In this document: positions 36,208 through 44,147 of the stretch, in pieces
Position numbering within the stretch: position 1 is the stretch's first letter
How the letters are laid out: every line of letters starts with the position of its first letter
Virus record (IMG/VR): IMGVR_UViG_3300005471_000012
Span: 1-64,000 of that record
DNA: 64,000 nt
Source of the DNA: a virus
Direction: 5' to 3' (one strand)
Notes under the pieces: model-generated
What the model saw: only the letters and a program-made list of their open reading frames with translations
Databases searched by the model: none
Told to the model about the DNA's origin: nothing
Translations under genes and position numbers: made by a program

Positions 36208-36450
36208 CTAGCCGCCCGTGATGAGTTCCGCGGCCTGGCCGAAGACCCTGAGTGCCTCGGCGTGACTGGTCCACGGGGTAAGCGCCCACTTGGCGCTGGC
36301 TTCGCGCTGACTGTCCCAGGCGACGACCTGGAACTCGCGCTCGCCTGTCGCGCTGCGCGGCTTCTCCTGGTCCTCAATGCGGATGTAGGCCACGTGGCGC
36401 GGGTTCAGTACCACACGGCCGTTGTCTGCGCTGAGCATGTTCCTGGCCAT
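36208..36450 (-). CDS. hypothetical protein, 80 aa
   Basis: AGGAGGG ribosome site. Short beta-rich sequence (VVLNPRHVAYIRIEDQEKPR; EREFQVVAWDSQREASAKW) followed by a helix (SHAEALRVFGQAAELITGG). The fold resembles small single-domain proteins of other phages; no function known. Confidence 0.6.
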   Translation of the reverse strand: MARNMLSADNGRVVLNPRHVAYIRIEDQEKPRSATGEREFQVVAWDSQREASAKWALTPWTSHAEALRVFGQAAELITGG

Positions 36451-36692
36451 CAGCCCTCCTGGCTGCCGTCGGCGAAGGTGCGGGCCGCCTCTGCGAGGTG
36501 GGGAGCGCAGGCGTACTCGTCAAAGCCGCGCTCGCCCTGATGGCCGTGCGTGGCCGGGGAATCGCAGGTGGAGTTCCAGCCTGCCCCCGTGCGATCGGCG
36601 CGCCCGCAGAGCGGGAGGACCGGCGGGGCCAGGCCGGGGATCACGTACCCGGCGGGCAGCGGCTGCCAGCCTTCCGGCATCTCGGTGGTCAT
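36450..36692 (-). CDS. small Cys-containing protein, 80 aa
   Basis: Contains PPVLPLCGRADRTGAGWNST, then CDSPATHGHQGERGFDEYAC with APHLAEAAR. Three Cys plus His could bind one zinc. The ATG follows GGAAGG. Function unknown. Confidence 0.55.
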   Translation of the reverse strand: MTTEMPEGWQPLPAGYVIPGLAPPVLPLCGRADRTGAGWNSTCDSPATHGHQGERGFDEYACAPHLAEAARTFADGSQEG

Positions 36693-36715
36693 GGGGGATC
36701 AGCCTTCCTGGCCGT

Positions 36716-37297
36716 TCAGGCCCGGGGTGCTTTCGCGGCGATCTCGATGATGCGCAGCGCCACGTCGGGGGGCAGCCAGCGCAGTTCGAGGTTGACCGAG
36801 TCGGCCCTGTAGCCGATCCGCGCGTTCTTGCCCTGGCCAAAGTCCGCATAGCTGGCGGACTGGTCATGGGTCGCCGTTGCGCCTGGCGCGATGCGCAGGA
36901 TCTTCGCGGCGAAGGCGTCGCGCCGGCGGCGCATCTCCTCTTCCTCGCCCAGCTCGGCGTGGTACCCGGCAAGGATCTTCCGGTACTCGGGGAGCACCCG
37001 GCGTTCGATCTCGCGCGCGATCGCGTCGGGGCCGCGGGAGGCGGCGACGGTGATCTCGACCCGCTTAAGCCGGGTTCCTGCGTGCCGGCCGGGAATGTAC
37101 GGGTAGGTGCCGTGGATGGCGAGCCGCCCGGCTTTGCGGCCGGGCTCGATGCAGATCCGCATGCCCTCGGGGCCGTCGGCCATGATGTTGTGCCGGTACT
37201 CTTTCGCCCACTCGTGGTCGACAGTCCACGTGCCCAGTGCGACCACGATCTCGGTGCCGATAAAGTCCAGTTCGGCGCCTGTCACCCTGTCCCGCAT
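36716..37297 (-). CDS. hypothetical protein, 193 aa
   Basis: ATG 37297 has AAGGGAG upstream; longer frames are rejected because they run through the promoter. Beta-rich N-terminus (ELDFIGTEIVVALGTWTVDH) and a long charged helix (LPEYRKILAGYHAELGEEEE) are visible. It is the first gene after promoter 37342-37370. Function unknown. Confidence 0.65.
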   Translation of the reverse strand: MRDRVTGAELDFIGTEIVVALGTWTVDHEWAKEYRHNIMADGPEGMRICIEPGRKAGRLAIHGTYPYIPGRHAGTRLKRVEITVAASRGPDAIAREIERRVLPEYRKILAGYHAELGEEEEMRRRRDAFAAKILRIAPGATATHDQSASYADFGQGKNARIGYRADSVNLELRWLPPDVALRIIEIAAKAPRA

Positions 37298-37341
37298 GCT
37301 GCGTGCTCCCTTGGCTAGGTTAGGCTGTGCCCGATACTTCG

Positions 37342-37370
37342 ATGATACGTCATCATCCGAATCTTGTCTA
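37342..37370 (-). promoter_or_regulatory. leftward promoter (TAGACA-17-TATCAT)
   Basis: On the minus strand TAGACA, 17-base spacer AGATTCGGATGATGACG, TATCAT. Start point is expected near 37336, about 39 bases before the gene starting at 37297. The spacer carries the conserved TTCGSATGATG core. Confidence 0.85.
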
Positions 37371-37766
37371 GCCCAGCCTGGCGTAGACGTATTCGGCGAT
37401 GACATCGAGCGCCGCCTCGTCCAGGGAATCCCGGCCCGGCCCGCGGACGGGCTCCCCGCCGCACGCGAGCGCCTCGCCCTGCCAGCGGTCCCCGATCGGC
37501 ACGACGTCGCCGATACGCGACGACTGGCCGTCCGGGACCACGCCATGCACCGTCACGGGAATGCTGCCCCGGCCGGGCACGAAACGGCGGTCCGCGTAGG
37601 CGGGCAGGGCATAGCCGGGCGGGTCAGCTGCTACGGCCTCGCGGATGGCCGCCTTGCGGGCCTTCTGCGCATCAACCATGCGGCTGATCGCGTCCTGTTC
37701 TTCGGCGGTGTAGGGCCGGTCTTTGAATAGCAGGCCCATGAGCTGTTCCGTGCTGTTGATTTCCAT
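37368..37766 (-). CDS. hypothetical protein, 132 aa
   Basis: AGGAGGAA ribosome site and ATG 37766. Helical N-terminus (STEQLMGLLFKDRPYTAEEQ) then a central beta domain (SIPVTVHGVVPDGQSSRIGD). Its end overlaps the promoter at 37342-37370. Function unknown. Confidence 0.6.
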   Translation of the reverse strand: MEINSTEQLMGLLFKDRPYTAEEQDAISRMVDAQKARKAAIREAVAADPPGYALPAYADRRFVPGRGSIPVTVHGVVPDGQSSRIGDVVPIGDRWQGEALACGGEPVRGPGRDSLDEAALDVIAEYVYARLG

Positions 37767-37780
37767 GAGACGAGTTCCTC

Positions 37781-38008
37781 CTAGCTGCCCGGCCGGCTGG
37801 CCGTGGTCGGCGTGTCGCAGTAGCACGGTGCTAGCCGGCGCTTGCCTGGCTTGCCGTCCGAGCGGTGGTAGTGCGCTTCCGCCGGGTCCGGCTCATCGTC
37901 GTTGACCAGCTGGCCGCTCGTGTAGCCTTGCGCGGCCAGCTCGGCGACCCGAGCCCAGTCAGCTTCGGTCGGCTCGCCGAAGTAGGTGATCTCAAACCCT
38001 GTGGCCAT
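37781..38008 (-). CDS. hypothetical protein, 75 aa
   Basis: Opens MATGFEITYFGEPTEADWAR with a helix (VAELAAQGYTSGQLVNDDEP) and a Cys pair (CYC) near the tail. The GGGAGCGCAAG region may be its ribosome site. Function unknown. It overlaps the neighbouring gene's C-terminal end by 17 bases. Confidence 0.55.
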   Translation of the reverse strand: MATGFEITYFGEPTEADWARVAELAAQGYTSGQLVNDDEPDPAEAHYHRSDGKPGKRRLAPCYCDTPTTASRPGS

Positions 38009-38231
38009 CGTCTTGCGCTCCCTTCGTGTCGTCTTCGCGGGCCAGGGCTAGCGCGGGCCCCGGGGTTGCCGCCGCCCGCTTTCGCTTCAGCACGTACCGC
38101 TTCCTGTGCCCCATCTTCTTCGTCAGCCGCTTCCGCTGCGGACCCGTCAGCCCGCCTTCCGAGCCGAGGGAATGGGTACGCACGCCGCCGGGCTGCGACA
38201 GGTAGTTGCGCCTGCGCTCGGCGTGGTTCAA
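37992..38231 (-). CDS. basic phage protein with HAERRRNY motif, 79 aa
   Basis: TTG 38231 is chosen: it overlaps the upstream TGA (TTGA) and has GGAAGG ahead of it. The opening LNHAERRRNYLSQPGGVRTH with a following GPQRKRLTKKMGHRKRYVLK matches a small basic protein found in many actinophages. It is likely nucleic-acid binding. Function unassigned. Confidence 0.6.
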   Translation of the reverse strand: MNHAERRRNYLSQPGGVRTHSLGSEGGLTGPQRKRLTKKMGHRKRYVLKRKRAAATPGPALALAREDDTKGAQDDGHRV

Positions 38232-38419
38232 TCTGTTGCCGCCTTCCGCGCGCTGCTCGATGCGGATTCGCTGGCCAGCAGGGCTAGCGCTTTCCGCTCC
38301 CACTCGCCGCATGCGGCCGTGCCAGGCCTGAGCGACCGGGCGTAACGCGCCACCCCGGCCGCGGCCTCCTGGCGGCTAACCTCTATGACTTCGCCGCTGT
38401 CGGCGTCGTAGACCAGCAT
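38228..38419 (-). CDS. hypothetical protein, 63 aa
   Basis: ATG 38419, directly overlapping the stop of the 38419-38565 gene. Contains MLVYDADSGEVIEVSRQEAA, YARSLRPGTAACGEWERKAL and a short Ser/Ala tail. Compact alpha/beta fold with no family recognised. Ends in the TTGA overlap with the next gene. Confidence 0.55.
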   Translation of the reverse strand: MLVYDADSGEVIEVSRQEAAAGVARYARSLRPGTAACGEWERKALALLASESASSSARKAATD

Positions 38420-38565
38420 CACAGGACGTCTCCTCCGGCCCCGGGCATGTGCTTGACGCACGCGATCACCCGGGCCCAGCTCAGGACGTTCGCCGTCCAC
38501 ATGCCGTACTGACTCACGCACCCGCACCGGAGGCGGCGCGTGGTGCCGATCAGCAGGCGGGCCAT
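38419..38565 (-). CDS. small Cys-containing protein, 48 aa
   Basis: ATG 38565 with AAGGA upstream, overlapping the end of the preceding gene. Sequence RRLRCGCVSQYGMWTANVLS with ARVIACVKH suggests a single metal site or disulphide. Too short to classify. Confidence 0.55.
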   Translation of the reverse strand: MARLLIGTTRRLRCGCVSQYGMWTANVLSWARVIACVKHMPGAGGDVL

Positions 38566-39131
38566 CACGCGCCGTCCTTGCTCTGCCCGGACGTCAGGCC
38601 GCACGGGCAGTGCGGCTCTACGTGCTGCCAGGGCTTGTCGCTCCGGGTCCGCTTCACCTTGCCGTTGTCCCAGAGGATGTCTTCGTCGCTGATCCCGGCA
38701 CGCCAGGCGGCAAAGGACTCATCGTCGTGCACGTGGTGCTGCCCGGTCATCCCGGCCAGGATGTTGGTGACGTGGATCAGCCCGTCGCCGTTGCGGGTAC
38801 AGCAGAACGTCATCCGCGGGGCGAACGGGTCGTAGCGCGGCGTGATGTCTTTCGCCTGCCATGACTGCATGACCTGCCGTGAGGCTTCCCAGCGCGGATC
38901 GAGTTGCAGCCGCCCCGGGTTGCCGTGCTCGTCACCGCGGCCATACGGCCGGGTGAAGTCGCATCCGGTGGCCAGGAGCTCGGCGCGGAACTGCCGCGCT
39001 TCCTTCTGGTATTTCAGCGTCACCCCGGCGCTCAGGCCGGAGCCGTCGTGCACGACGCGCCACCCGGGCGCGGTACCGGGCGAGCGCCGGACGCTCAGCC
39101 CCCGGTCGGTGTCCTCTGGCATTCTGCTCAT
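38565..39131 (-). CDS. hypothetical protein, 188 aa
   Basis: First gene after promoter 39161-39189; GGAAGG ribosome site. Contains RPYGRGDEHGNPGRLQLDPR, PFAPRMTFCCTRNGDGLIHV and a C-terminal HVEPHCPCGLTSGQSKDG, possibly a zinc site. Function unknown. Confidence 0.65.
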   Translation of the reverse strand: MSRMPEDTDRGLSVRRSPGTAPGWRVVHDGSGLSAGVTLKYQKEARQFRAELLATGCDFTRPYGRGDEHGNPGRLQLDPRWEASRQVMQSWQAKDITPRYDPFAPRMTFCCTRNGDGLIHVTNILAGMTGQHHVHDDESFAAWRAGISDEDILWDNGKVKRTRSDKPWQHVEPHCPCGLTSGQSKDGA

Positions 39132-39160
39132 CTGCCTTCCGTGGTCCAGGTCGCATCTTG

Positions 39161-39189
39161 ACGATACGCCATCATGCGAATTGTGTCTA
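39161..39189 (-). promoter_or_regulatory. leftward promoter (TAGACA-17-TATCGT)
   Basis: Minus strand: TAGACA, 17-base spacer CAATTCGCATGATGGCG, TATCGT. It lies between the gene at 39131 (its target) and the DUF3631-like gene's stop at 39228. The core TTCGCATGATG is intact. Confidence 0.88.
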
Positions 39190-39227
39190 CTGCGATCCGC
39201 GTTCCGTGTAGGTCGTGCAGGTTGTGT

Positions 39228-40472
39228 TTACGCAGGTAGCGCGAGCGGGCCGCGCGGCGAGGTTGTGTAGCTTGTGCGGGCCGGGATCTCCTCGACCTCG
39301 TCCGGGTCGGACATGTCCACGTCTGCGAGATCGGTGACAGTCCCCGCGGGGGCGCGGCGTTCCCATTCGGCCCGCAGCAGGGCGACGACGTATCCGCGTC
39401 CGCGTCGCTGGCCGACGATCCCGGTCCGCTGGCCGTGCTCCGGGGCGACCTCGGCCATCATCATGGACAGGGCCCGGTCGGGCAGTGCTTCATACATCGG
39501 CTCGCCGAACCGGCGCATTTCGTCACGCAAGTCGGCGCCGAGCGCGAACCCGTCGCTGACCAGCCCGGCCGGGATCATGATGTCGCTCGCCCGGCACATG
39601 TCCCTGAGAACGGTCTGCCGCGGGGTGAGCACAGGCTCGCTCGCCGCGTCCAGGGCGAGGTCCAGGAACGCGGCGAGGATGCGCCTCGGCCACATGCCGC
39701 CGGCGGCGCCGGCGATCGCGAACAGCGGCTCCCAGATTTCCCGCTTGCGGCCTTTCAGCTTCGGGTGCAGTCCGCGAGCGCGGAACGCCCGGATCAGCCC
39801 GGCGTTCTCTTTTGCCCATTGCCCGAGTGACGCCCGGTACTTGAGTGCCTGCGGGTCGTGCTCGCGGACAAGGTAATCCTCGGCCGGCTCGCCGGGGGCC
39901 ATGGTGATCACGACACTCCGGGACCGGACGTCGTTGGGCACCGCGGCGCCGCGGCCGGCCATCGCCGCGGCGGCGAACACGTTGACGTCCTCCGCGACCA
40001 GGCTGGACGCGAAACTATCGGTCGCGCCGTACTTGTAGCCTTCGCGCAGCAGCGTGCCGAGCGGGTGAGTGGTGCCGGATCTGCCGGACCGGCCGAACAC
40101 GTCGGACACCTCGTCCACGATGAACGTGGGGCGCTCGGGCTCGTCCAGTTTCGCGCGGACCGCATACCGGGTGCCCTTCCCGCCGGCCCAGGAGTTGCGT
40201 GACAGGTCACGCACCCTGGCCAGGGTCTCGGACTTGCCGGCTTCGGGGTCCTGGGACGTGATCAGCAGCCGCGGCGTCACCACGAAGCACGCCTCTAGCA
40301 CGTGCGTGTGAGCGCACCATGCGGCGATCGCGTCGAGCTGCGCGGGACTGGCGTCGATGAACCTGGCCAGGAATTCGCGGGTGTCGTCCAGGACTGAGGG
40401 GCCCGGCGCTACCGGGCCGGGCATGCTGGCGGGCGGGGCTGCCGCCGGCTCCCATGCGTGCCGTGTGTCCAC
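39228..40472 (-). CDS. DUF3631-like P-loop ATPase, 414 aa
   Basis: Walker A is TSQDPEAGKSET (residues 71-82), Walker B is PTFIVDEVSD (114-123), and a basic AKLDEPER stretch lies between. The remaining layout (RSRSVVITMAPGEPAEDYLV; REIWEPLFAIAGAAGGMWPR) matches DUF3631, a family found in phage and plasmid replication or primase-helicase operons. GTG 40472 has AGGGAGG upstream. Likely role: a replication-associated ATPase, given its length and position in the early block. Confidence 0.8.
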   Translation of the reverse strand: MDTRHAWEPAAAPPASMPGPVAPGPSVLDDTREFLARFIDASPAQLDAIAAWCAHTHVLEACFVVTPRLLITSQDPEAGKSETLARVRDLSRNSWAGGKGTRYAVRAKLDEPERPTFIVDEVSDVFGRSGRSGTTHPLGTLLREGYKYGATDSFASSLVAEDVNVFAAAAMAGRGAAVPNDVRSRSVVITMAPGEPAEDYLVREHDPQALKYRASLGQWAKENAGLIRAFRARGLHPKLKGRKREIWEPLFAIAGAAGGMWPRRILAAFLDLALDAASEPVLTPRQTVLRDMCRASDIMIPAGLVSDGFALGADLRDEMRRFGEPMYEALPDRALSMMMAEVAPEHGQRTGIVGQRRGRGYVVALLRAEWERRAPAGTVTDLADVDMSDPDEVEEIPARTSYTTSPRGPLALPA

Positions 40473-40586
40473 TGTTACTGCCTCCCTAGGGGTTGCTGAG
40501 GCAGGGCCGTCGCCCTGTCGCGCGCGCCCGGGGCTCGCACCCGGGATGCCGCTAAGTTCACGCTGGCCGCCCTGCGGCCCGTTCAG

Positions 40587-40898
40587 TCAGCCGTCGTCGC
40601 TGCGGAGTGCAGCCGCCCTGGCTCCGGCGGCGTCCTTCGGGGTGCGAAGGCGCACGGTCAGCCGGTAGGAGTACGGCGCGCTTTCCAGTTCGCGCCTGAG
40701 CGCTGCGTACTCACCCGGCACCGCGGGCCGCGTCCGGGACATTACGCCTGCTAGGTCCGCGGCGCCGTGCTGGCCGAAGTGGATGAATGACTCGCACATC
40801 GCCGGGTCGGGTGACGCGGGGAGGTATGGGAACAGGGCGATGACGTCGCCATCGGCAAACTTGCGGAAGATCACGACGGTGGCGCCCGGCTCGCTCAC
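40587..40898 (-). CDS. conserved phage early protein, 103 aa
   Basis: ATVVIFRKFADGDVIALFPY and FIHFGQHGAADLAGVMSRTR are typical of a protein found in phages of many hosts, with no known function. The C-terminus is helical. GTG start overlapping the next gene's stop. Confidence 0.7.
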   Translation of the reverse strand: MSEPGATVVIFRKFADGDVIALFPYLPASPDPAMCESFIHFGQHGAADLAGVMSRTRPAVPGEYAALRRELESAPYSYRLTVRLRTPKDAAGARAAALRSDDG

Positions 40899-41185
40899 GA
40901 CCGCACCGGCCCGTCAATGTCGTAGCCGAGCGCGGGGAACCACTCCGTCAGGATGTCCACCACGTCACCGCCCGGCCACCCGCCGTCGTTGCGCGCCTCC
41001 ATGCTGCGAATGCGCGCCAGGAGATCGGTGACCTCGGGCGCCCGCTCCTGCACGGGCGCCCTGGCGGCCTCCTCGGCGAGCATGACCGCGATCTCCCGCA
41101 CGCTCATGTCGTCACGGGACAGCGCCTCACCGAGCAGCCCCTTGAAGCGGTCAGCCAGGTTCTTCGGCCCTTTTTGTCGTGGCAT
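40895..41185 (-). CDS. hypothetical protein, 96 aa
   Basis: ATG 41185 preceded by AAGGGAATC. Helical content is high (RFKGLLGEALSRDDMSVREI; EVTDLLARIRSMEARNDGGW). The end WFPALGYDIDGPVRS and overlap with the following gene fit an early-gene operon. No family. Confidence 0.6.
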   Translation of the reverse strand: MPRQKGPKNLADRFKGLLGEALSRDDMSVREIAVMLAEEAARAPVQERAPEVTDLLARIRSMEARNDGGWPGGDVVDILTEWFPALGYDIDGPVRS

Positions 41186-41233
41186 CGTCCTGATTCCCTT
41201 CTCTCGCTTGCCGTCAGCCCGAGCGTGGCGCGC

Positions 41234-41623
41234 TCAGCCGCGGGCCCAGTAGGTAACCCCGCCGAAATCGACGCTCGCGTAGTCCTGCTTGAGCGCATCG
41301 GCGTACGCCTGCCAGTCGACATAGGCGGACACGGAGCCTTCGTCCCGGCAGTCCCCGGTGTCGTCGGCCAGGTCCCGGGCGTAGTCCCCGAAATGCGAGT
41401 CGCGGATCAGGGTGACGCTGCCCGGCCAGGACAGCAGGCCGCTGCCTGCCAGGCCCCGGGCGTCGTCGCGCAACTCGCGCAGCGCGGCTAGTTCTTCCGC
41501 GTCCCAGTCCTCAAGGTCGTTGCCATGCCGCCGGAGTCCTTTCTGCGTGGTCTCCAGGTCGGCGATCCGTGCGTCAACGTCGGTGGCGTTAATGAAGTCC
41601 TCGCCGTTGTCGATCGCATCCAC
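41234..41623 (-). CDS. conserved phage early protein ending YWARG, 129 aa
   Basis: GTG 41623 has AAGGGAG upstream. DFINATDVDARIADLETTQK, LAALRELRDDARGL and SVTLIRDSHFGDYARDLADD, then the ending YASVDFGGVTYWARG, match a small acidic protein found in phages of diverse bacteria. It is sometimes labelled antirestriction-like, but evidence for that here is thin. Function unknown. Confidence 0.65.
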   Translation of the reverse strand: MDAIDNGEDFINATDVDARIADLETTQKGLRRHGNDLEDWDAEELAALRELRDDARGLAGSGLLSWPGSVTLIRDSHFGDYARDLADDTGDCRDEGSVSAYVDWQAYADALKQDYASVDFGGVTYWARG

Positions 41624-41709
41624 GTCCTTGCTCCCTTCCTTCGGTGGTCCTAGCGTGCATCCCAGCCCTGACGTGACCTGCTGACAGCGCCTCGCCGGCT
41701 GGGGGCGCG

Positions 41710-42156
41710 CTAGCGCCTTGACGCGATATGCCCGTCCAGGTCGGCGAGCAGCTGATTGCCGGCGCTGACCGCCTCGCGGAGCACGGCGAGAGCGGCGTCC
41801 GCGCCCCGCCCGGGCTCCTGGCCGCCGAGGTGCCGGATCTTGGAGTAGTAGGTGAACAGCTTGAGGCTCCCCGGCCCGTCCAGGTAAACCAGCCACGTGT
41901 AGCCGATCTCGCCTTCGCTGTCGTCGTCGTAGTCGAAAGCGATCTCGCCCGGCCCGGTGATCAGCCCGCTCGCCTTGGCCCCGGCGACGATGTCGTACGT
42001 CGTCGCCCCGCCGTCGTCCTCGTGCGGGTCATAGCTCGCGCTCAGTTCCAGCTCGGGTGCCTGGCTGGTCTCACCCGCGGACCGCGGCTCGAACTGCGCT
42101 ACGGCACGGGCAAGCCATGCGGCGGCGCGCTTCTCGTCTAGCGTGAATTCCTGCAT
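41710..42156 (-). CDS. acidic hypothetical protein, 148 aa
   Basis: AGGGAGG ribosome site. Opens with a helix (MQEFTLDEKRAAAWLARAVA), then acidic beta strands (ELELSASYDPHEDDGGATTY; SEGEIGYTWLVYLDGPGSLK) and a final helix. No family recognised. Confidence 0.6.
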   Translation of the reverse strand: MQEFTLDEKRAAAWLARAVAQFEPRSAGETSQAPELELSASYDPHEDDGGATTYDIVAGAKASGLITGPGEIAFDYDDDSEGEIGYTWLVYLDGPGSLKLFTYYSKIRHLGGQEPGRGADAALAVLREAVSAGNQLLADLDGHIASRR

Positions 42157-42170
42157 TGCGGTGATCCTCC

Positions 42171-42635
42171 CTAGCGCTTGCGCTCAGCGCGCTTGATTGC
42201 CTGCCCGGCCGCCTTGAGGTCCGCGGCGAGCGCGGGCAGTTTCGCCGCCATGTCCGCCCGCGCTTCGGCGATCATCTCTGGCACCGGGTAGCCGGGGTCA
42301 TCGTCAGGCATCCCGGCGATCATGTAATCCAGGTCGATCATGCGGATGCCGGTAACGTTGTCGTCCTCATCGGTCAGGGTGACCCGGCCGTGCTCCACCC
42401 CGCCGAGCACCTGACGGAAGCGGTCAAGGTCCAGCCCGGCCAGCCGCGGCGTCACGACAACGATCACGTACTCCCAGTCGCCGGCCCTGAACGCGGCCAC
42501 CTGGGCCGGGGTGTAGCCGTCGCCTTCGGGCTCGCCCATCGCGTTCAGCGACTCGTCGGGCTCAAGCTGGACATGCCAGGTCAGTCCGGGCACGTCCTTG
42601 TCAGGTATGACCTTGCTCTTGATCACGTACGTCAC
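42171..42635 (-). CDS. hypothetical protein, 154 aa
   Basis: GTG 42635. Alternating strands (TYVIKSKVIPDKDVPGLTWH; WEYVIVVVTPRLAGLDLDRF) and a C-terminal helix (ARADMAAKLPALAADLKAAG). Similar small alpha/beta proteins are common in phage early regions. Function unknown. Confidence 0.6.
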   Translation of the reverse strand: MTYVIKSKVIPDKDVPGLTWHVQLEPDESLNAMGEPEGDGYTPAQVAAFRAGDWEYVIVVVTPRLAGLDLDRFRQVLGGVEHGRVTLTDEDDNVTGIRMIDLDYMIAGMPDDDPGYPVPEMIAEARADMAAKLPALAADLKAAGQAIKRAERKR

Positions 42636-42638
42636 GGG

Positions 42639-43244
42639 TCAGCCTTCCTCGCGTAGCTCGCCGGTCACGTGCAGCGCCCGGCTCCTGGTAACGAATGCGT
42701 CGTCGTCACTTTCCGGCCAGCCGAGATAAGTGCCGTCCGTGTCGTGATCGCACTCGTGCCACTGGTAGCGGTCCGGGTGTACGGCGACGCGGCGCAACAT
42801 GAATGTCCAGTCAGCCCGCCATCCGGCTGTACCGAAGTCCGCTTGCCCGCGGTGCGGGGCATCCAGCCACGCGGGGTCAACCTCAATTACGGTGTAGACC
42901 AGCACGCCATCCTCGCGCCGGGCGAAGATCAGCCAGTCGTCGGCGCCGAGCACCCGGAGGATCGCGGGCGGCATCAGGCCAGCGGGGATCGTGTCGGCCC
43001 GCACGTCGTAGAAGCTGTCACCGTAGAACGGCAGGCAGCCGTCAGGCTCGCCCGCTGAGCTGCTCACAGCCGCCCGGCGGCCATGACGCTCGCCGGGCTT
43101 GTCCAGCCACCGCGTGATCGCGTAGCACCGGCCGCCCGTCTTCACGACCATGCCCGGGGCGAGCTGTAGCGCGTCAACCGAGCGGTAGCGGATGCGGTCG
43201 ACCTTGACGCCGAGCGCATCGTACTGGGCGGGCTTCCTGGTCAT
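42639..43244 (-). CDS. hypothetical protein, 201 aa
   Basis: ATG 43244, overlapping the previous gene. Beta-rich (LAPGMVVKTGGRCYAITRWL; VLVYTVIEVDPAWLDAPHRG) with Trp-containing stretches. One Cys only near HECDHDTDGT. No family. Confidence 0.6.
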   Translation of the reverse strand: MTRKPAQYDALGVKVDRIRYRSVDALQLAPGMVVKTGGRCYAITRWLDKPGERHGRRAAVSSSAGEPDGCLPFYGDSFYDVRADTIPAGLMPPAILRVLGADDWLIFARREDGVLVYTVIEVDPAWLDAPHRGQADFGTAGWRADWTFMLRRVAVHPDRYQWHECDHDTDGTYLGWPESDDDAFVTRSRALHVTGELREEG

Positions 43245-43699
43245 GACTGCCCCGCCTTCGCCGGCTCGTCGTTGTCGTGCGCGTTCGCCCACTTGCGGGC
43301 GGCGCTCTTGCTCGCGGTGTACTCGCTGACCCACGGGCACCGGGTGCACCGGGCGTAGAACCCGGCGCGGTTAAGTACGATCTCGCAGTTGACCGTGGTG
43401 GCCACGACCGCGGAGCCAGGCCACGCCTGGCCCGCGGCATCCGCCGGCTCTTGCTCGTGCACGGTCAGCTTCACGGCGGCGATGTTCGCCCGGTAGCTTC
43501 CCCGGCGCGGCCGGTCATTGATCACGGGCATCCCCTCCAGCGTGATCCGCTGGCCCTTGACGGGTGCCTCCGTGAAAGACTTGAGGTAGGTCATGGTGAC
43601 CGGCCCGGCGTCCCCGCGGTCGATCGTGACCGACAGGAACACGGAGCCGTGCGCAGTCGTGCGGCGCACCACCCGGGTAACCGTCCCGGTGATCGTCAT
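43241..43699 (-). CDS. beta-rich protein with C-terminal zinc site, 152 aa
   Basis: Begins MTITGTVTRVVRRTTAHGSV and VTIDRGDAGPVTMTYLKSFT, strands like an OB or beta-barrel fold. The C-terminus holds CTRCPWVSEYTASKSAARKW. Probably binds nucleic acid; that is inference. Confidence 0.6.
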   Translation of the reverse strand: MTITGTVTRVVRRTTAHGSVFLSVTIDRGDAGPVTMTYLKSFTEAPVKGQRITLEGMPVINDRPRRGSYRANIAAVKLTVHEQEPADAAGQAWPGSAVVATTVNCEIVLNRAGFYARCTRCPWVSEYTASKSAARKWANAHDNDEPAKAGQS

Positions 43700-43926
43700 G
43701 TCTGCCGCCTCGCCCCGGCCTGCTTCTCGTAGAGCAGGCTGGCGACTTCATCAGCGCTGTCCATCGTCAGGCCAGCCGCATCGGTGATCAGTTCGATCAG
43801 CGCCCGGCTGTACTCGGGGTTGTCTTCGGCCGTACCGGGCCGCGCCAGCCCCGCGCTGTCAGGTCCCAGCTTGCGTGCCAGCCTGATCAGCTCACCGATG
43901 GTGACCCTGCGCGTAGTGTCGATCAT
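43696..43926 (-). CDS. hypothetical helical protein, 76 aa
   Basis: First gene after promoter 43972-44000, preceded by GGGATGGG. Mostly helical (RRVTIGELIRLARKLGPDSA; ALIELITDAAGLTMDSADEV). Its leading segment resembles small regulators, but no family is recognised. Confidence 0.6.
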   Translation of the reverse strand: MIDTTRRVTIGELIRLARKLGPDSAGLARPGTAEDNPEYSRALIELITDAAGLTMDSADEVASLLYEKQAGARRQT

Positions 43927-43971
43927 GACCGTGTCCCATCCCTCTGGCTAGACTTCCGATCCCTACACGAC

Positions 43972-44000
43972 ACGATACGCCATTAGGCGAAACGTGTCTA
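43972..44000 (-). promoter_or_regulatory. leftward promoter (TAGACA-17-TATCGT)
   Basis: Minus strand: TAGACA, 17-base spacer CGTTTCGCCTAATGGCG, TATCGT. Predicted start near 43965, about 40 bases before the gene at 43926. It shares TTCGCCTAA with the promoter at 47771. Confidence 0.88.
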
Positions 44001-44100
44001 CCTTTTAGCGTGCCGGATGCCTGCCGTGTTCACCGAACACACGCATGCTGAACGGCGGCGGCCTCGCGCGAGTGGGCTGGCGCCCGCGCGGGCAGCGGAA

Positions 44101-44131
44101 AGCCCCGCCCGGGGGCTGTCCGGGCGGGGCT
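44101..44131 (-). terminator. 12-bp terminator hairpin of the recombinase gene
   Basis: AGCCCCGCCCGG pairs perfectly with CCGGGCGGGGCT across 7 bases. On the minus strand it is followed by TTTCC, so it terminates leftward transcription of the recombinase gene. Confidence 0.8.
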
Positions 44132-44147
44132 CCTGGTGGCGTGGTGC

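Noticed and set aside
41234-41623. ArdA-type antirestriction label
   Set aside because: Only general resemblance at the C-terminus; the family evidence is too weak to name a function.
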